This document shows positions 8,847 to 17,378 of a stretch of DNA of 21,732 nucleotides, in pieces. How positions within the stretch are numbered: the first letter of the stretch is position 1; the number at the start of each line of letters is the position of its first letter. Origin of the DNA: a virus; the IMG/VR virus record IMGVR_UViG_3300009008_000282, positions 1-21,732 of that record; one strand, 5' to 3'. Position numbers and translations under genes: made by a program. Below the pieces are notes generated by a model that ran no database searches, was not told where the DNA came from, and saw only the letters and a program-made list of their open reading frames with translations.

Positions 8847-10229
8847 TTAGAATTCAATTACTAGTTTAATATTTTCTGTTTGATCGCTTGCCCTTACGAT
8901 TGGTGCTCTGTTTTCTACATACATAATATCACCTGAATGATAAGCAATTTCTGGGTTATTTGCGGCCGACATAGTACCGGTAGCGGAACTCGTTGTGCCT
9001 GTAACCACTTCTGTACCTGCAAAGACAGTAAGATTCTTATCACTATCTATCCCACCCCATTCAGTTTGGATATACTTCAAGACTCTATTAGTAGAATCCC
9101 ATGCAACAACCTCACCCTTCGCACCTGTTGTACCGCCTGTAATAATTTCATCTACTACAAACGTACCTGGTGTTGGAGATGCAGCAAACGTAACACTCTT
9201 AAGTGCACCTAATGTAGATGCAGTTGAAACAGTTGTTGTGCCGTAGTTGTAAGGATTGCGAACTAATGCAACTCTACGAAAATCGTTATCTACGATAAAG
9301 TCTCCAGAACCTTCTGAACCTGATAATGATGTATTCATCATCACATAAAAGGCTCCAAGTTCTTTAAGTGCATCGTTACCGTGACCTTCTTTAGGTCCTA
9401 CAATTGGTGTAACAACAGCAGATGTGCTGGGGCTACCAATACTAGAAACTGAATCAACATCAATATATGCGTGTGTGTAACCTGTTCCATTTGCCGTAAC
9501 TGTTGCACTACTAACTGCATTACCTGATACAACAAGTGTTACTGTACCACTAGAACCATCACCTCGAATAGGTACACCAGTATATGTACCATTGGTGTAT
9601 CCTGCACCAGCAGTATCAATAAATGCGTGACGAATTTCTCCATCTACTGCCGCGGCCGATACTGTAGAATCTGTTGCTACAGGCATAAAGTCTGTAGACA
9701 GAAAGTTCTGTACCTGTGATGTTGTCATGGTGTACATATATTTCCACACATAACCATCACCAGTTGAAAACTCGGTGTTACTTGTACTTGAAGGTTCATT
9801 GCCTGCTGTCACAGCTGTTGCACCGTCATTGTTCATACATTTGTACACTTTATAATCAGATGTCATCACATAAAATGATGCATCCCAAAGTGTGTTTTTA
9901 CTACCATAGGCCTGATTGGTCGATGAATAGTCATGCCGATATTTGGCATAGGTGTCGCCTGCTGTCCAATTTATTCTTGGTACTACATATGAAACGTCTG
10001 TAGAAGCCACTTTTTTAGCTGCAAGAGCATCACGCCAGTACATATATTCATCATCAATATTATCTACTGGTGTAGGTACAGAGGTATCTGTACCTCCGCC
10101 CGTTGCCGTACTAAAAGGCTGTGGCCTACCCACGAATAAGTAATAGGTGGACGGAGCAGCTTCACTAAAAGACTCATAAAACTGTTCAGCGTTATGAATC
10201 CGAAACTTATTAGTTATAATTGCAGCCAT
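8847..10229 (-). CDS. 8: Baseplate wedge protein gp8
   Basis: gp8 is a subunit of the T4 baseplate wedge, where it joins gp7 and gp10. Seen here: the N-terminus MAAIITNKFRIHNAEQFYES, then YYLFVGRPQPFS, a VPRINW segment (about 83-88), YRHDYS, and GDGYVWKYMY (about 157-166). All are hallmark positions of T4-like gp8. T4 gp8 has 334 residues; this one has 460. The extra length lies mainly in the C-terminal half, with two GYT-type repeats (about 203-254) and two EIITGGTTGAKG-like modules (about 353-373 and 402-422) like those of the neighbouring large proteins. The gene starts 72 nt after the 1361-aa gene, behind two late promoters, with AGGAG about 11 nt before the ATG. The 2280-aa gene follows after 19 nt. 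Confidence 0.9.
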   Translation of the reverse strand: MAAIITNKFRIHNAEQFYESFSEAAPSTYYLFVGRPQPFSTATGGGTDTSVPTPVDNIDDEYMYWRDALAAKKVASTDVSYVVPRINWTAGDTYAKYRHDYSSTNQAYGSKNTLWDASFYVMTSDYKVYKCMNNDGATAVTAGNEPSSTSNTEFSTGDGYVWKYMYTMTTSQVQNFLSTDFMPVATDSTVSAAAVDGEIRHAFIDTAGAGYTNGTYTGVPIRGDGSSGTVTLVVSGNAVSSATVTANGTGYTHAYIDVDSVSSIGSPSTSAVVTPIVGPKEGHGNDALKELGAFYVMMNTSLSGSEGSGDFIVDNDFRRVALVRNPYNYGTTTVSTASTLGALKSVTFAASPTPGTFVVDEIITGGTTGAKGEVVAWDSTNRVLKYIQTEWGGIDSDKNLTVFAGTEVVTGTTSSATGTMSAANNPEIAYHSGDIMYVENRAPIVRASDQTENIKLVIEF

Positions 10230-10260
10230 TGTTCGTTTTTCTCCTACTAATTGTTTATAT

Positions 10261-10268
10261 TATTTATA
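10261..10268 (-). promoter_or_regulatory. 8: T4-type late promoter (TATAAATA), gp8-proximal
   Basis: A perfect late-promoter octamer 31 nt before the gp8 ATG. The implied leader of about 25 nt contains the AGGAG site. It is the nearer of two identical octamers in the 72-nt gap after the 1361-aa gene. Confidence 0.7.
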
Positions 10269-10288
10269 AAGATTTTATAATCTTCTTA

Positions 10289-10296
10289 TATTTATA
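10289..10296 (-). promoter_or_regulatory. 8: T4-type late promoter (TATAAATA), gp8-distal
   Basis: A second perfect octamer, 28 nt upstream of the proximal one and only 5 nt after the stop of the 1361-aa gene. A 6-bp inverted repeat (AAGATT/AATCTT, loop of 4, 10269-10284) lies between the two. Only one of the pair may be active; the sequence cannot decide. Confidence 0.6.
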
Positions 10297-10301
10297 ACAC
10301 A

Positions 10302-13300
10302 TTAAGACCGAAGTTCTATAGTTATTTCAGCGGGCACTGGAATATGTCCTCTAGCTTTAGGATTACTAATAACATCACTTAACAAAACGCCAGCAACGTC
10401 TTGAATTCTGTAAGCGTTATTTGTCCCATGAGCTGAAGCTATAAATCTCATTATCTTAACACCCGACCCATCAGCATGAGTCGCAGCTGTTGTATTATTT
10501 ATTCCCCTGGTACAGCCGGTCAAGTTGTGTGTAGACTTGCCCGTGTAACTGATTTGTTCATCTTCTATCAGAATCGTTCCTGAAGATGGAAAAATTGCAC
10601 CGTTAGTTACTGTAATCGTTGTGTCAGAAGCACTTAATGTGCCGCCTTCATTTAATGTTGTTCTTTCTCTGGCTTCTAGGAATCCAAGAGTTCCTCTATA
10701 AGCTCTCCAACCATCGCCTATGATATATGATTGTCCTGTTGAGGTCGTTGCAGATTCTAGTAGCACATCTCCAGTGCCGGAATCTGTTGCTGTTTCTAAT
10801 TCCATTTTAAGGACTGAGGCTTCATCTAAATGGTGATCTCTATACAAAGATACATTCTGCCACATTGGTCCATGATTAGAATAACCATCTAGATAATCTT
10901 TAGTTGTGGCTATAGTGTTTTGTTGTTCTAATGCCTTAGGTGTATATGTGTAATAATCTTTATGCAAGTTTACATGAATCACAGTCTGTATTGCAGGCTG
11001 AGTTATGGCCGCTCTTGTTACTGATGCATCATATGTAAGGTTGACATCTATCACTGGTCTACTAGATGGTACAGCCGATGTTTCAGATATAAAGAAATCA
11101 GAATCAGCAGCCGTGCTATCTTCATCTATAAAATACCCACCACCATCTTCTTGAGTAATTCTATTGTGTCTTGCTATAGATGCGGACTCTCTAAGGTTGA
11201 CATCTACAACTACATTGCGGGCTGCCACCATATTTGCAAAGACAACCCCAAGTTTTTCAACATCAAGGTCTTCCACTTCCGTGTGCAATGTAACTTCAGC
11301 AGATTTTGTAAGACCTATAATAAGTTTAAACTCACTATGAAATTGTGGACCGGGACTTATTGGAAGTATGGGATCATGTTCTCTCCATATTCTTCCTGGT
11401 GTTCGTGGGCTAGAAGCTGTGAGAGGATTTCCTAGACCATCTATAATTTGTTCTATACTTTGGTTGGGTGAATAGTCAAAGGCCCGACCCGGATCTTTTT
11501 CTAGAAATACTCTGTGTGGACTTTCTATAGTATTTTCTTCTTGTGTAAAGTATACTGGATTTAAAGTTGGGCGAGCACTACCTACTGTAATAACAATTGT
11601 AGAATCTTCAGCCAACAATTCACCGACTTCATTTTCTAAAGTAAATCTATACTGATCTGACCATTCAAAATCTTCACTAATAATCCTATCGTTATAGGAT
11701 GCGGCCTCTGTTTCTCCCAACATATATCCAGAGTTATCTTCATCAAGAAAATATCCACTGTCATCTTCTTGTCTTATCCATTCATTCCATGGACCATCTC
11801 GTTCCATAGATATTTGTGCATCATGTTCTGGAGAAGAAACGTCTACAGTAATCTCTGGCCACAATGTTACATCACGATCTCCAGAGAAATTTGTTGCAGG
11901 ATAATCTACCTCATAACCTATACCCGTTGTAGGTGTAGTGTTTAAAGTTTGTGAACTAGTTGATACCTGGTTGGGTGTCATATAATCTGTAGCCCATGTG
12001 GGACGCACAGAATCATCACCACCAAGGCGCCTTGGTAGTTTCGTTGCAAAAATGGTCTCAAACAGACTGAGTAATTCAGGTGTAAATTTCTCTCTTGCAG
12101 CTTCAAGTAGATCATCAGCAGGTGCTGTTGTCTTGATCTTCATATCTAAAACTTCAGCAGCACCACCACCTATATTGACTTGACCAAAAAGTGCAAACCC
12201 AGCGGGATGTACAGCAGCCTGTACTTCATTTCTCCAATCTACAATAGATTTCTGCAATTTAATTACATAAGAAAACTGCTGATAATAATAACTGTCTTGG
12301 ATTCTCTTTGAATCTTCAGATATGAACCCATCTTGTCCAGTATATATTCCAGGAGATACGTTTAAAGCTCCTGTCGTTACACCTATTGATGTAGTATCAA
12401 AAGACTCAATGACAGCTGTTACACCTGAACTGGCACCTGTAATAGTTTCACCAATTGTAAAGGTTCCTGTTCCTGGATATATGTTTACAACATTTGTATT
12501 ACTATTAGAAGCCTTAAAAGTTCCTGTAGCACCACTTGTATTACCAGTTACAGTTTCATCAACAGTAAATGATCCTAAACTTGTACATAGGAAGTTATTA
12601 CGAATAGTTGCCGTTACTGTATCAGTATAATGTATACCAGGAGCTCCAATTTGTATTTCTTCAATTTTACCTACATTAACACCTTTAGCTAGAATCGCAC
12701 CCCCACTTCTAGACCCAGTTGTTGGTAGAGATAAATTGGGTAAACTAGTATAGTTCTCTCCTATAGAGGTAACTCGCACATCGGTAATCGGACCTGTAGT
12801 TCCTTCTTGTACAATTTTATCTCCACTATAACCATCTGCATATACAGTCTCAGATTCTAAAACAATATGGTCAGTAGATACCATACCATAATCTTCTTCT
12901 TGAGTAAAATATAATGGTGTAGAATCTTCTGTTATAAGTTCTCCAACTTCAGCCTCTAAAGTAAATCTAAACTGTTCTGTCAACGACCCTGTTTCTGGTG
13001 CAAACCCACCATTGACAACAGACACTACAGCCGTAAGACCTGAACCATTTGTATCTGTATTGACTACAGTAATAACATCATCTATTGCATAATTTGTTCC
13101 TTCAGTATCTACAACAATTTCAGAAATTGTTCCGGGTGTTACTTTTCCTACAGTGTAAATACCTTCTTGACCATTTGTAGATGTTAGAACAATAGGATCA
13201 GTTGTTGCATAATATTGTCCAGAATTAGTTACGGTCGTATCTGTTAAAATCTTAATAATGTTAGCTGTAATTGATATGTTTGCATTATCTTTATCTACAG

Positions 13301-14387
13301 CAGTAATAGGTTGACCGGCTATAAATGTTCCAACAATAGTATCTCTAGACAAGTATAGCTCTGAAATAGTTTCGTCACCAAAACGATATTTCACAACAAA
13401 TTCGACTACAGCAGTTGCTTCACTTATTGTGGAGTATCCACCGGATACATATGCACCTGCACCTAAAATTGTGTTATCAACTACAGCTGCCTGAGTAATT
13501 GTTTGTCCTTCTAATCCAAACGTATCAACTCCTTCAGAAGTATTTTCCCGTAAAAGTTTTGCCCCATCTTCAAGTTCTAGATAAATATTATCAGAGGCAA
13601 TATCTTCCATTGCAATACGATCATTCTGTACCACACGCAGAACATAATTACTTCCCCATTTACCATCAGATACACGAAGCATATCTTCAGCTGGATAATA
13701 AAGTTCAGCCGTATCATCTAAAAGAATTCTAAAAAATAATTCGTGTGCCTTTTTCGTTCCTTTAACTCTATAAAGGTCTTTAATGTTCTTTAATAACTTT
13801 CTCTTGTTTACTCCTGTAGCCAGAGACTTTGGAATAGACTTTAAAAATTGGGATTTAAATTGGTCAAAAAAAGTATCTACTGTATCATCTACATCTGCAT
13901 ACTCCATTAAGTCTGTAATATTTTCTACTGGGTTTGCTCGATAAGATTTTATAACAGCATTTGCACCAGAAGTTCCACCAGAAATTTCTTCACCTATGAT
14001 AAATTTGTTTTGTGTAGATATAAACAGTCTTGAACCAGAATTAATATCTTCTACACGAATTGTTGCCGTTGCTTTAGAAGTATCACCAGTAATAATCTCA
14101 CCATTTACAAAAACTCCACGATCTGAAGTCTCTTGAATTATACGTCCAGTACCAGTAGTCTCTGCATCTGTTTTAATACTAGCAGTTTCTTGTACTATAA
14201 ATTGATCTGTTCCTTCTTCTAAAAGAATCTGATCTACAGCACCAATTGATTCTAATACCAATTCAGCACTTTCTAAAAATTCATAATATTTTTCTACAAA
14301 GGATATTATGCCTGCGCTATCATCCCGAACATACTCCGGGAATAATTCAGCGATCCTCGTAGAGGTCTTTTTAGTCAGTGTAGCCAT
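10302..14387 (-). CDS. gp7-position baseplate wedge protein (1361 aa)
   Basis: A large structural protein between gp6 and gp8, where T4 has gp7 (1032 aa), the wedge organiser. The assignment to gp7 rests on synteny and size rather than clear motifs. The N-terminal part is family-like for marine T4-type phages: ELFPEYVRDDSAGIISFVEK (about 14-33), FDQFKSQFLKSIPKSL (174-189), NKRKLLKNIKDLYRVKGTKK (194-213) and YYPAEDMLRVSDGKWG (230-245). Inserted modules include GEIITGDTSKA-type motifs (about 96-145 and 605-662), two copies of an FTLEXEVGELXXEDS repeat (about 471-499 and 912-940), acidic GYFLDED repeats (about 872-892 and 1078-1091) and one GTILI/YTGKST module (1244-1311). The ATG shares one base with the gp6 stop (TAATG) and has no SD, so translation is probably coupled. 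Confidence 0.8.
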   Translation of the reverse strand: MATLTKKTSTRIAELFPEYVRDDSAGIISFVEKYYEFLESAELVLESIGAVDQILLEEGTDQFIVQETASIKTDAETTGTGRIIQETSDRGVFVNGEIITGDTSKATATIRVEDINSGSRLFISTQNKFIIGEEISGGTSGANAVIKSYRANPVENITDLMEYADVDDTVDTFFDQFKSQFLKSIPKSLATGVNKRKLLKNIKDLYRVKGTKKAHELFFRILLDDTAELYYPAEDMLRVSDGKWGSNYVLRVVQNDRIAMEDIASDNIYLELEDGAKLLRENTSEGVDTFGLEGQTITQAAVVDNTILGAGAYVSGGYSTISEATAVVEFVVKYRFGDETISELYLSRDTIVGTFIAGQPITAVDKDNANISITANIIKILTDTTVTNSGQYYATTDPIVLTSTNGQEGIYTVGKVTPGTISEIVVDTEGTNYAIDDVITVVNTDTNGSGLTAVVSVVNGGFAPETGSLTEQFRFTLEAEVGELITEDSTPLYFTQEEDYGMVSTDHIVLESETVYADGYSGDKIVQEGTTGPITDVRVTSIGENYTSLPNLSLPTTGSRSGGAILAKGVNVGKIEEIQIGAPGIHYTDTVTATIRNNFLCTSLGSFTVDETVTGNTSGATGTFKASNSNTNVVNIYPGTGTFTIGETITGASSGVTAVIESFDTTSIGVTTGALNVSPGIYTGQDGFISEDSKRIQDSYYYQQFSYVIKLQKSIVDWRNEVQAAVHPAGFALFGQVNIGGGAAEVLDMKIKTTAPADDLLEAAREKFTPELLSLFETIFATKLPRRLGGDDSVRPTWATDYMTPNQVSTSSQTLNTTPTTGIGYEVDYPATNFSGDRDVTLWPEITVDVSSPEHDAQISMERDGPWNEWIRQEDDSGYFLDEDNSGYMLGETEAASYNDRIISEDFEWSDQYRFTLENEVGELLAEDSTIVITVGSARPTLNPVYFTQEENTIESPHRVFLEKDPGRAFDYSPNQSIEQIIDGLGNPLTASSPRTPGRIWREHDPILPISPGPQFHSEFKLIIGLTKSAEVTLHTEVEDLDVEKLGVVFANMVAARNVVVDVNLRESASIARHNRITQEDGGGYFIDEDSTAADSDFFISETSAVPSSRPVIDVNLTYDASVTRAAITQPAIQTVIHVNLHKDYYTYTPKALEQQNTIATTKDYLDGYSNHGPMWQNVSLYRDHHLDEASVLKMELETATDSGTGDVLLESATTSTGQSYIIGDGWRAYRGTLGFLEARERTTLNEGGTLSASDTTITVTNGAIFPSSGTILIEDEQISYTGKSTHNLTGCTRGINNTTAATHADGSGVKIMRFIASAHGTNNAYRIQDVAGVLLSDVISNPKARGHIPVPAEITIELRS
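10455..10658 (-). repeat. GTILI/TYTGKST module, copy in the gp7-position protein (residues 1244-1311)
   Basis: It carries SDTTITVTNGAIFPSSGTIL, EQISYTGKST, LTGCTRG and AATHADGS, very close in sequence and order to the copy at 2915-3121 in a different gene. It lies near the C-terminus of its protein. Confidence 0.7.
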
Positions 14388-16225
14388 TAATTATAAGATG
14401 ATGTTGTTGTGTATGATACTCCAGCATTAGATGAGCCTTGGGCTATTGTATCTGATATTCCTGTTACTGATAAATTTGTAGCATCTATTTCTAAAACCTG
14501 ATTGCGAACAGGAACAATATCATTTGAATTGGGAATAACGGTTATTGTTATTGTACCATCAGAATTAGTTGCTGAAGCAATATTAAAAGAACTCAACACA
14601 ATTTCTCCTGTGCTGTAATTAATTGTACCTATATTAGCAGTTTCATATGTCTTGGTTGTTCCTACAAAATAATATGTCCTTATATTTCCTTCGCCATCAT
14701 CATCTAGGAAATGTTCTCCATTACTATTGCCTGTGATAGTGAACCCTGTAGACTCTACGTTTTTTGCACCTGCATCAGGATCTAATAATGCATTATTAAA
14801 TGCAACAGTATATTTTGTAGCAGCTGCTAATGAAGGAGTAATATTTTGGCTAATTTTTAATGTTGTGATATTAGATAAAATTGCAGTATCAGCATCATCA
14901 ATAGTTCTTTGAAATTTACTGTATCTAAACAAACCTTCAAATTTTTCTAATTCGTCATCACTAAAAGAATTGATTGCTGTTGTTACTAAAGTTACCAATG
15001 CTGTGTTCGATTTAGTAGTCACAGATGGATTATATTTAAAATTTACAACAGGTATAATTTTAATTGTTATTGGATCAACAAACTCTGGAGTAATACTAGC
15101 CACAGTATAATCTGCCAATAATGTTTTAATAGACTCTTTTGTTTTGGCTGTTAAATTATTTCCTGAAGGTGTTTTAATACTAATGTAAACCTTACCATAT
15201 ACAGCAGGGTCTGCATACTCCCCACCCCAAACTGCAATAGAAGATATATTAGAATACAATGTTGGTACAAGAGCCTTATAGTCGTTAGCTGTTACAGCTC
15301 TATTTTGTGCAGCATAATTAAACGGAGCATTATGTTGTATTGATCCAATATTTTCTGCATCTGCACCACCTGATGCTGCACTAGTTGTAACTATAGTAAT
15401 ATCAGTAAATGTTCCTATAGCACCTGAAGAAGTAAAAGTAGTGGCGCCGTTTGCTGCATCTTTATTGGTTACAACATATTTTATAGAAATGATATTACCA
15501 TCTACAAGGGCTTTACCTAAAACCCCATCTCCGAAATAAATTTCCCATTCACCATTTGTTGTTTCTTGAGTAAAATATACTGTTGATGTGCTAGTAACAT
15601 CTACAAGATTATTTGCCTTAGTATAGGTGGTGGTTGTAGAGTCTGATGAACTGTTTTGTACTGTTACTAATAGAGTAGAAATATCTACATTATTATTTGT
15701 AAGAATAAACTTTTGGTCTGCATCTGAAATATTCACAGTATATTTTGTTTCGGTCCACGTTCCTTCATAAAGTTTTAATCCTGAAAAGGTGTAAGTATCC
15801 GATGCTTGAATTGTTGTATCTGCAATATTTACAAATTGATAAGAAACACCTCCCGCAGAAGCATTAAATACATGACCGGCATATAAAGTTAGACTGGCGG
15901 TGTTTGCATCATTAACAGTAATATCAACTGTTGCAGATGGTGCCCTAACTGATACTGGAGTATAACCCATGGCTTTTGCATGAGATACAACAGAGTTTCT
16001 TTTTACGGCAGTATCTAAGAACATTTCATTTGCAGCCATGTTTGCCATGAAAGCATTATAGTGTGTATTATAAGCTAACGTGTCTAACAAAACTGAAAGA
16101 CCTGATCCTTCAAAATCATAATCTGTAAATTCAGACTGCCCTTTCAAATATATTTTTAGATTATCTTTGATTGTATCAAAATCTAAATCTGTAATTTCTA
16201 ATTTACCTTGTGTGTTGACTGCCAT
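14387..16225 (-). CDS. 6: Baseplate wedge protein gp6 (baseplate J-like)
   Basis: gp6 forms the continuous ring that links the baseplate wedges around the hub in T4-type tails. This protein has 612 residues against 660 in T4. The N-terminal region is diagnostic: DFDTIKDNLKIYLKGQSEF (about 15-33), SGLSVLLDTLAYNTHYNAFM (41-60) and DTAVKRNSVVSHAKAMGYTP (71-90). A baseplate-J-type core follows with PFNYAAQNRAVTANDYKALV and VWGGEYADPAVYGKVYISIK. The C-terminal part has a beta-rich YYFVGTTKTYETANIGTINY segment. It overlaps the gp25 stop by one base (TAATG) with AGGA upstream, and the next gene overlaps its own stop in the same way, so gp25, gp6 and the 1361-aa gene are tightly coupled. Confidence 0.93.
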   Translation of the reverse strand: MAVNTQGKLEITDLDFDTIKDNLKIYLKGQSEFTDYDFEGSGLSVLLDTLAYNTHYNAFMANMAANEMFLDTAVKRNSVVSHAKAMGYTPVSVRAPSATVDITVNDANTASLTLYAGHVFNASAGGVSYQFVNIADTTIQASDTYTFSGLKLYEGTWTETKYTVNISDADQKFILTNNNVDISTLLVTVQNSSSDSTTTTYTKANNLVDVTSTSTVYFTQETTNGEWEIYFGDGVLGKALVDGNIISIKYVVTNKDAANGATTFTSSGAIGTFTDITIVTTSAASGGADAENIGSIQHNAPFNYAAQNRAVTANDYKALVPTLYSNISSIAVWGGEYADPAVYGKVYISIKTPSGNNLTAKTKESIKTLLADYTVASITPEFVDPITIKIIPVVNFKYNPSVTTKSNTALVTLVTTAINSFSDDELEKFEGLFRYSKFQRTIDDADTAILSNITTLKISQNITPSLAAATKYTVAFNNALLDPDAGAKNVESTGFTITGNSNGEHFLDDDGEGNIRTYYFVGTTKTYETANIGTINYSTGEIVLSSFNIASATNSDGTITITVIPNSNDIVPVRNQVLEIDATNLSVTGISDTIAQGSSNAGVSYTTTSSYN

Positions 16226-16683
16226 TATCGTATCCTATTAAGGAAGACTTCCACTTCCTCTATTACGTTTGGTACATTTACCAAAGAAAATTGTACCATT
16301 ATTCTTAATCGGTTTGTATCTAAATCCTGAGCTGTTGCATTATTAACAATAACTTTCTCTACCATCACTCTAGGTTCATATCTTCTTATAACGTGGGTAA
16401 TAGCACTTTCTAATTCTATTTCCGCTATTGGTGTAAAATTTTCAAATAAAGAACCTTTAACACCACCTCCGATTTCTGGATGAAATAGTCTTTCACCTTT
16501 ATTTGTTAATACTAGATTACGAACACTTCTCTTTATCGCTTGCACATCTGTAACCTTACTAACATCGGCTGTTAGAGGGTGTTTAGTAAAGAAAAGATTT
16601 AAATCTTTATATATGTAAGTGCTTCTAGCACTCTCGTTATGTGATTGGGCATCATCAAAGCCCGTGTTTACTGTTAAAGGCAT
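16225..16683 (-). CDS. 25: Baseplate wedge protein gp25 (GPW/gp25 family)
   Basis: gp25 is the conserved sheath-initiating subunit at the inner edge of the baseplate, contacting gp6 and the sheath. The protein has 152 residues (T4: 132). It shows YKDLNLFFTKHPLTADV (about 25-41), VRNLVLTNKGERLFHPEIGG (about 54-73), GSLFEN, and the family's EPR motif in RYEPRV (about 112-117). Despite the old 'lysozyme-like' label, this family has no established enzymatic role in the mature tail. A late promoter ends only 6 nt before the ATG, and no Shine-Dalgarno sequence is visible. The gene starts 28 nt after the PAAR gene and overlaps gp6 by one base. Confidence 0.95.
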   Translation of the reverse strand: MPLTVNTGFDDAQSHNESARSTYIYKDLNLFFTKHPLTADVSKVTDVQAIKRSVRNLVLTNKGERLFHPEIGGGVKGSLFENFTPIAEIELESAITHVIRRYEPRVMVEKVIVNNATAQDLDTNRLRIMVQFSLVNVPNVIEEVEVFLNRIR

Positions 16684-16689
16684 TTCATA

Positions 16690-16697
16690 TATTTATA
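16690..16697 (-). promoter_or_regulatory. 25: T4-type late promoter (TATAAATA) abutting gp25
   Basis: A perfect late-promoter octamer in the 28-nt gap between the PAAR gene and gp25, followed by TATGAA and then the ATG. With T4-like geometry (initiation about 6 nt past the octamer) the transcript would have a leader of about one base. Confidence 0.65.
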
Positions 16698-16711
16698 AGA
16701 CTTTTACTTAT

Positions 16712-17377
16712 TTATCCTTGTCGAACCGCAGCATTTATATTTGTAATTGTTCCTGTACCACCAGCACCAGCAACAACCAAAGTTGCAGTACCATAATCTG
16801 CACCTTTTTTAGATAAACGATATGTTCCTCTATTACCGTTAGTAAATCCTGAAAAAGAAGCAGTCTCACCATTGACTGAAACAGTTGCTTGAGTAAACCT
16901 TGATGGTAATAACATTACAAGATGAGTGCCATTGTGGGAAATTGGTTTCCAAACTGTACCGTGTCCAAAAGCTAAAACATTACCACTACTATTACTGGCA
17001 AAACTAAAATCACTATTACTTCCACCTGATCCAGTTGGTGGATCATCCTTATGAAAATCAGGATCCGATCCATCATAACCAGCACCTTCTTCATCTCCTA
17101 CAAATACATTCTCTGAGCCTTCATCTGTAGACGGTGCACAATGAGGTGGTAGAGGACAAAGTCCATCAGCTAAAGCCTCATCGGGACTATTGTTAATAAC
17201 TAGTCTATCATTAATGAATACATTTAAGCTGCCAGAAACTAAATTTCCATTACCATGTGAATTGGGATCTTCATCTACAGCCCATAGTTCATCATTGACC
17301 CATACATTTTCTTGTCCCTCTACAACAGTAGTAGCTCCACAAACTCTTAACTGTCCATTACAGTGTGCACCCGGCAT
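16712..17377 (-). CDS. PAAR-type spike tip protein with C-terminal extension (221 aa)
   Basis: PAAR proteins cap the membrane-piercing spike of contractile tails (T4 gp5.4) and are stabilised by a metal ion. Residues 1-98 show the PAAR pattern: MPGAHCNGQLRVCGATTVVE, ENVWVNDELWAVDED, LNVFINDRLVINN and CPLPPHCAPSTDEGSENVFV. Candidate metal ligands are H5, C6, C13, H41, C74, H79 and C80. Residues about 100-125 are a Gly/Ser/Asp linker. Residues about 130-221 form an extra beta-rich domain (FGHGTVWKPISHNGTHLVML, GNRGTYRLSKKGADYG) absent from T4 gp5.4, which is much shorter. It follows gp5 by one base, with AGGAAATAAA before the ATG, as expected for a protein that sits on the gp5 needle. Confidence 0.85.
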   Translation of the reverse strand: MPGAHCNGQLRVCGATTVVEGQENVWVNDELWAVDEDPNSHGNGNLVSGSLNVFINDRLVINNSPDEALADGLCPLPPHCAPSTDEGSENVFVGDEEGAGYDGSDPDFHKDDPPTGSGGSNSDFSFASNSSGNVLAFGHGTVWKPISHNGTHLVMLLPSRFTQATVSVNGETASFSGFTNGNRGTYRLSKKGADYGTATLVVAGAGGTGTITNINAAVRQG

Positions 17378-17378
17378 T

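Noticed and set aside
10269-10284. Inverted repeat AAGATT/AATCTT as a terminator of the 1361-aa gene.
   Set aside because: The stem is short and AT-only and is not followed by a T-run on the minus strand.
16225-16683. Calling gp25 a lysozyme.
   Set aside because: The family label is historical; no catalytic signature is visible and the role is structural in the baseplate.
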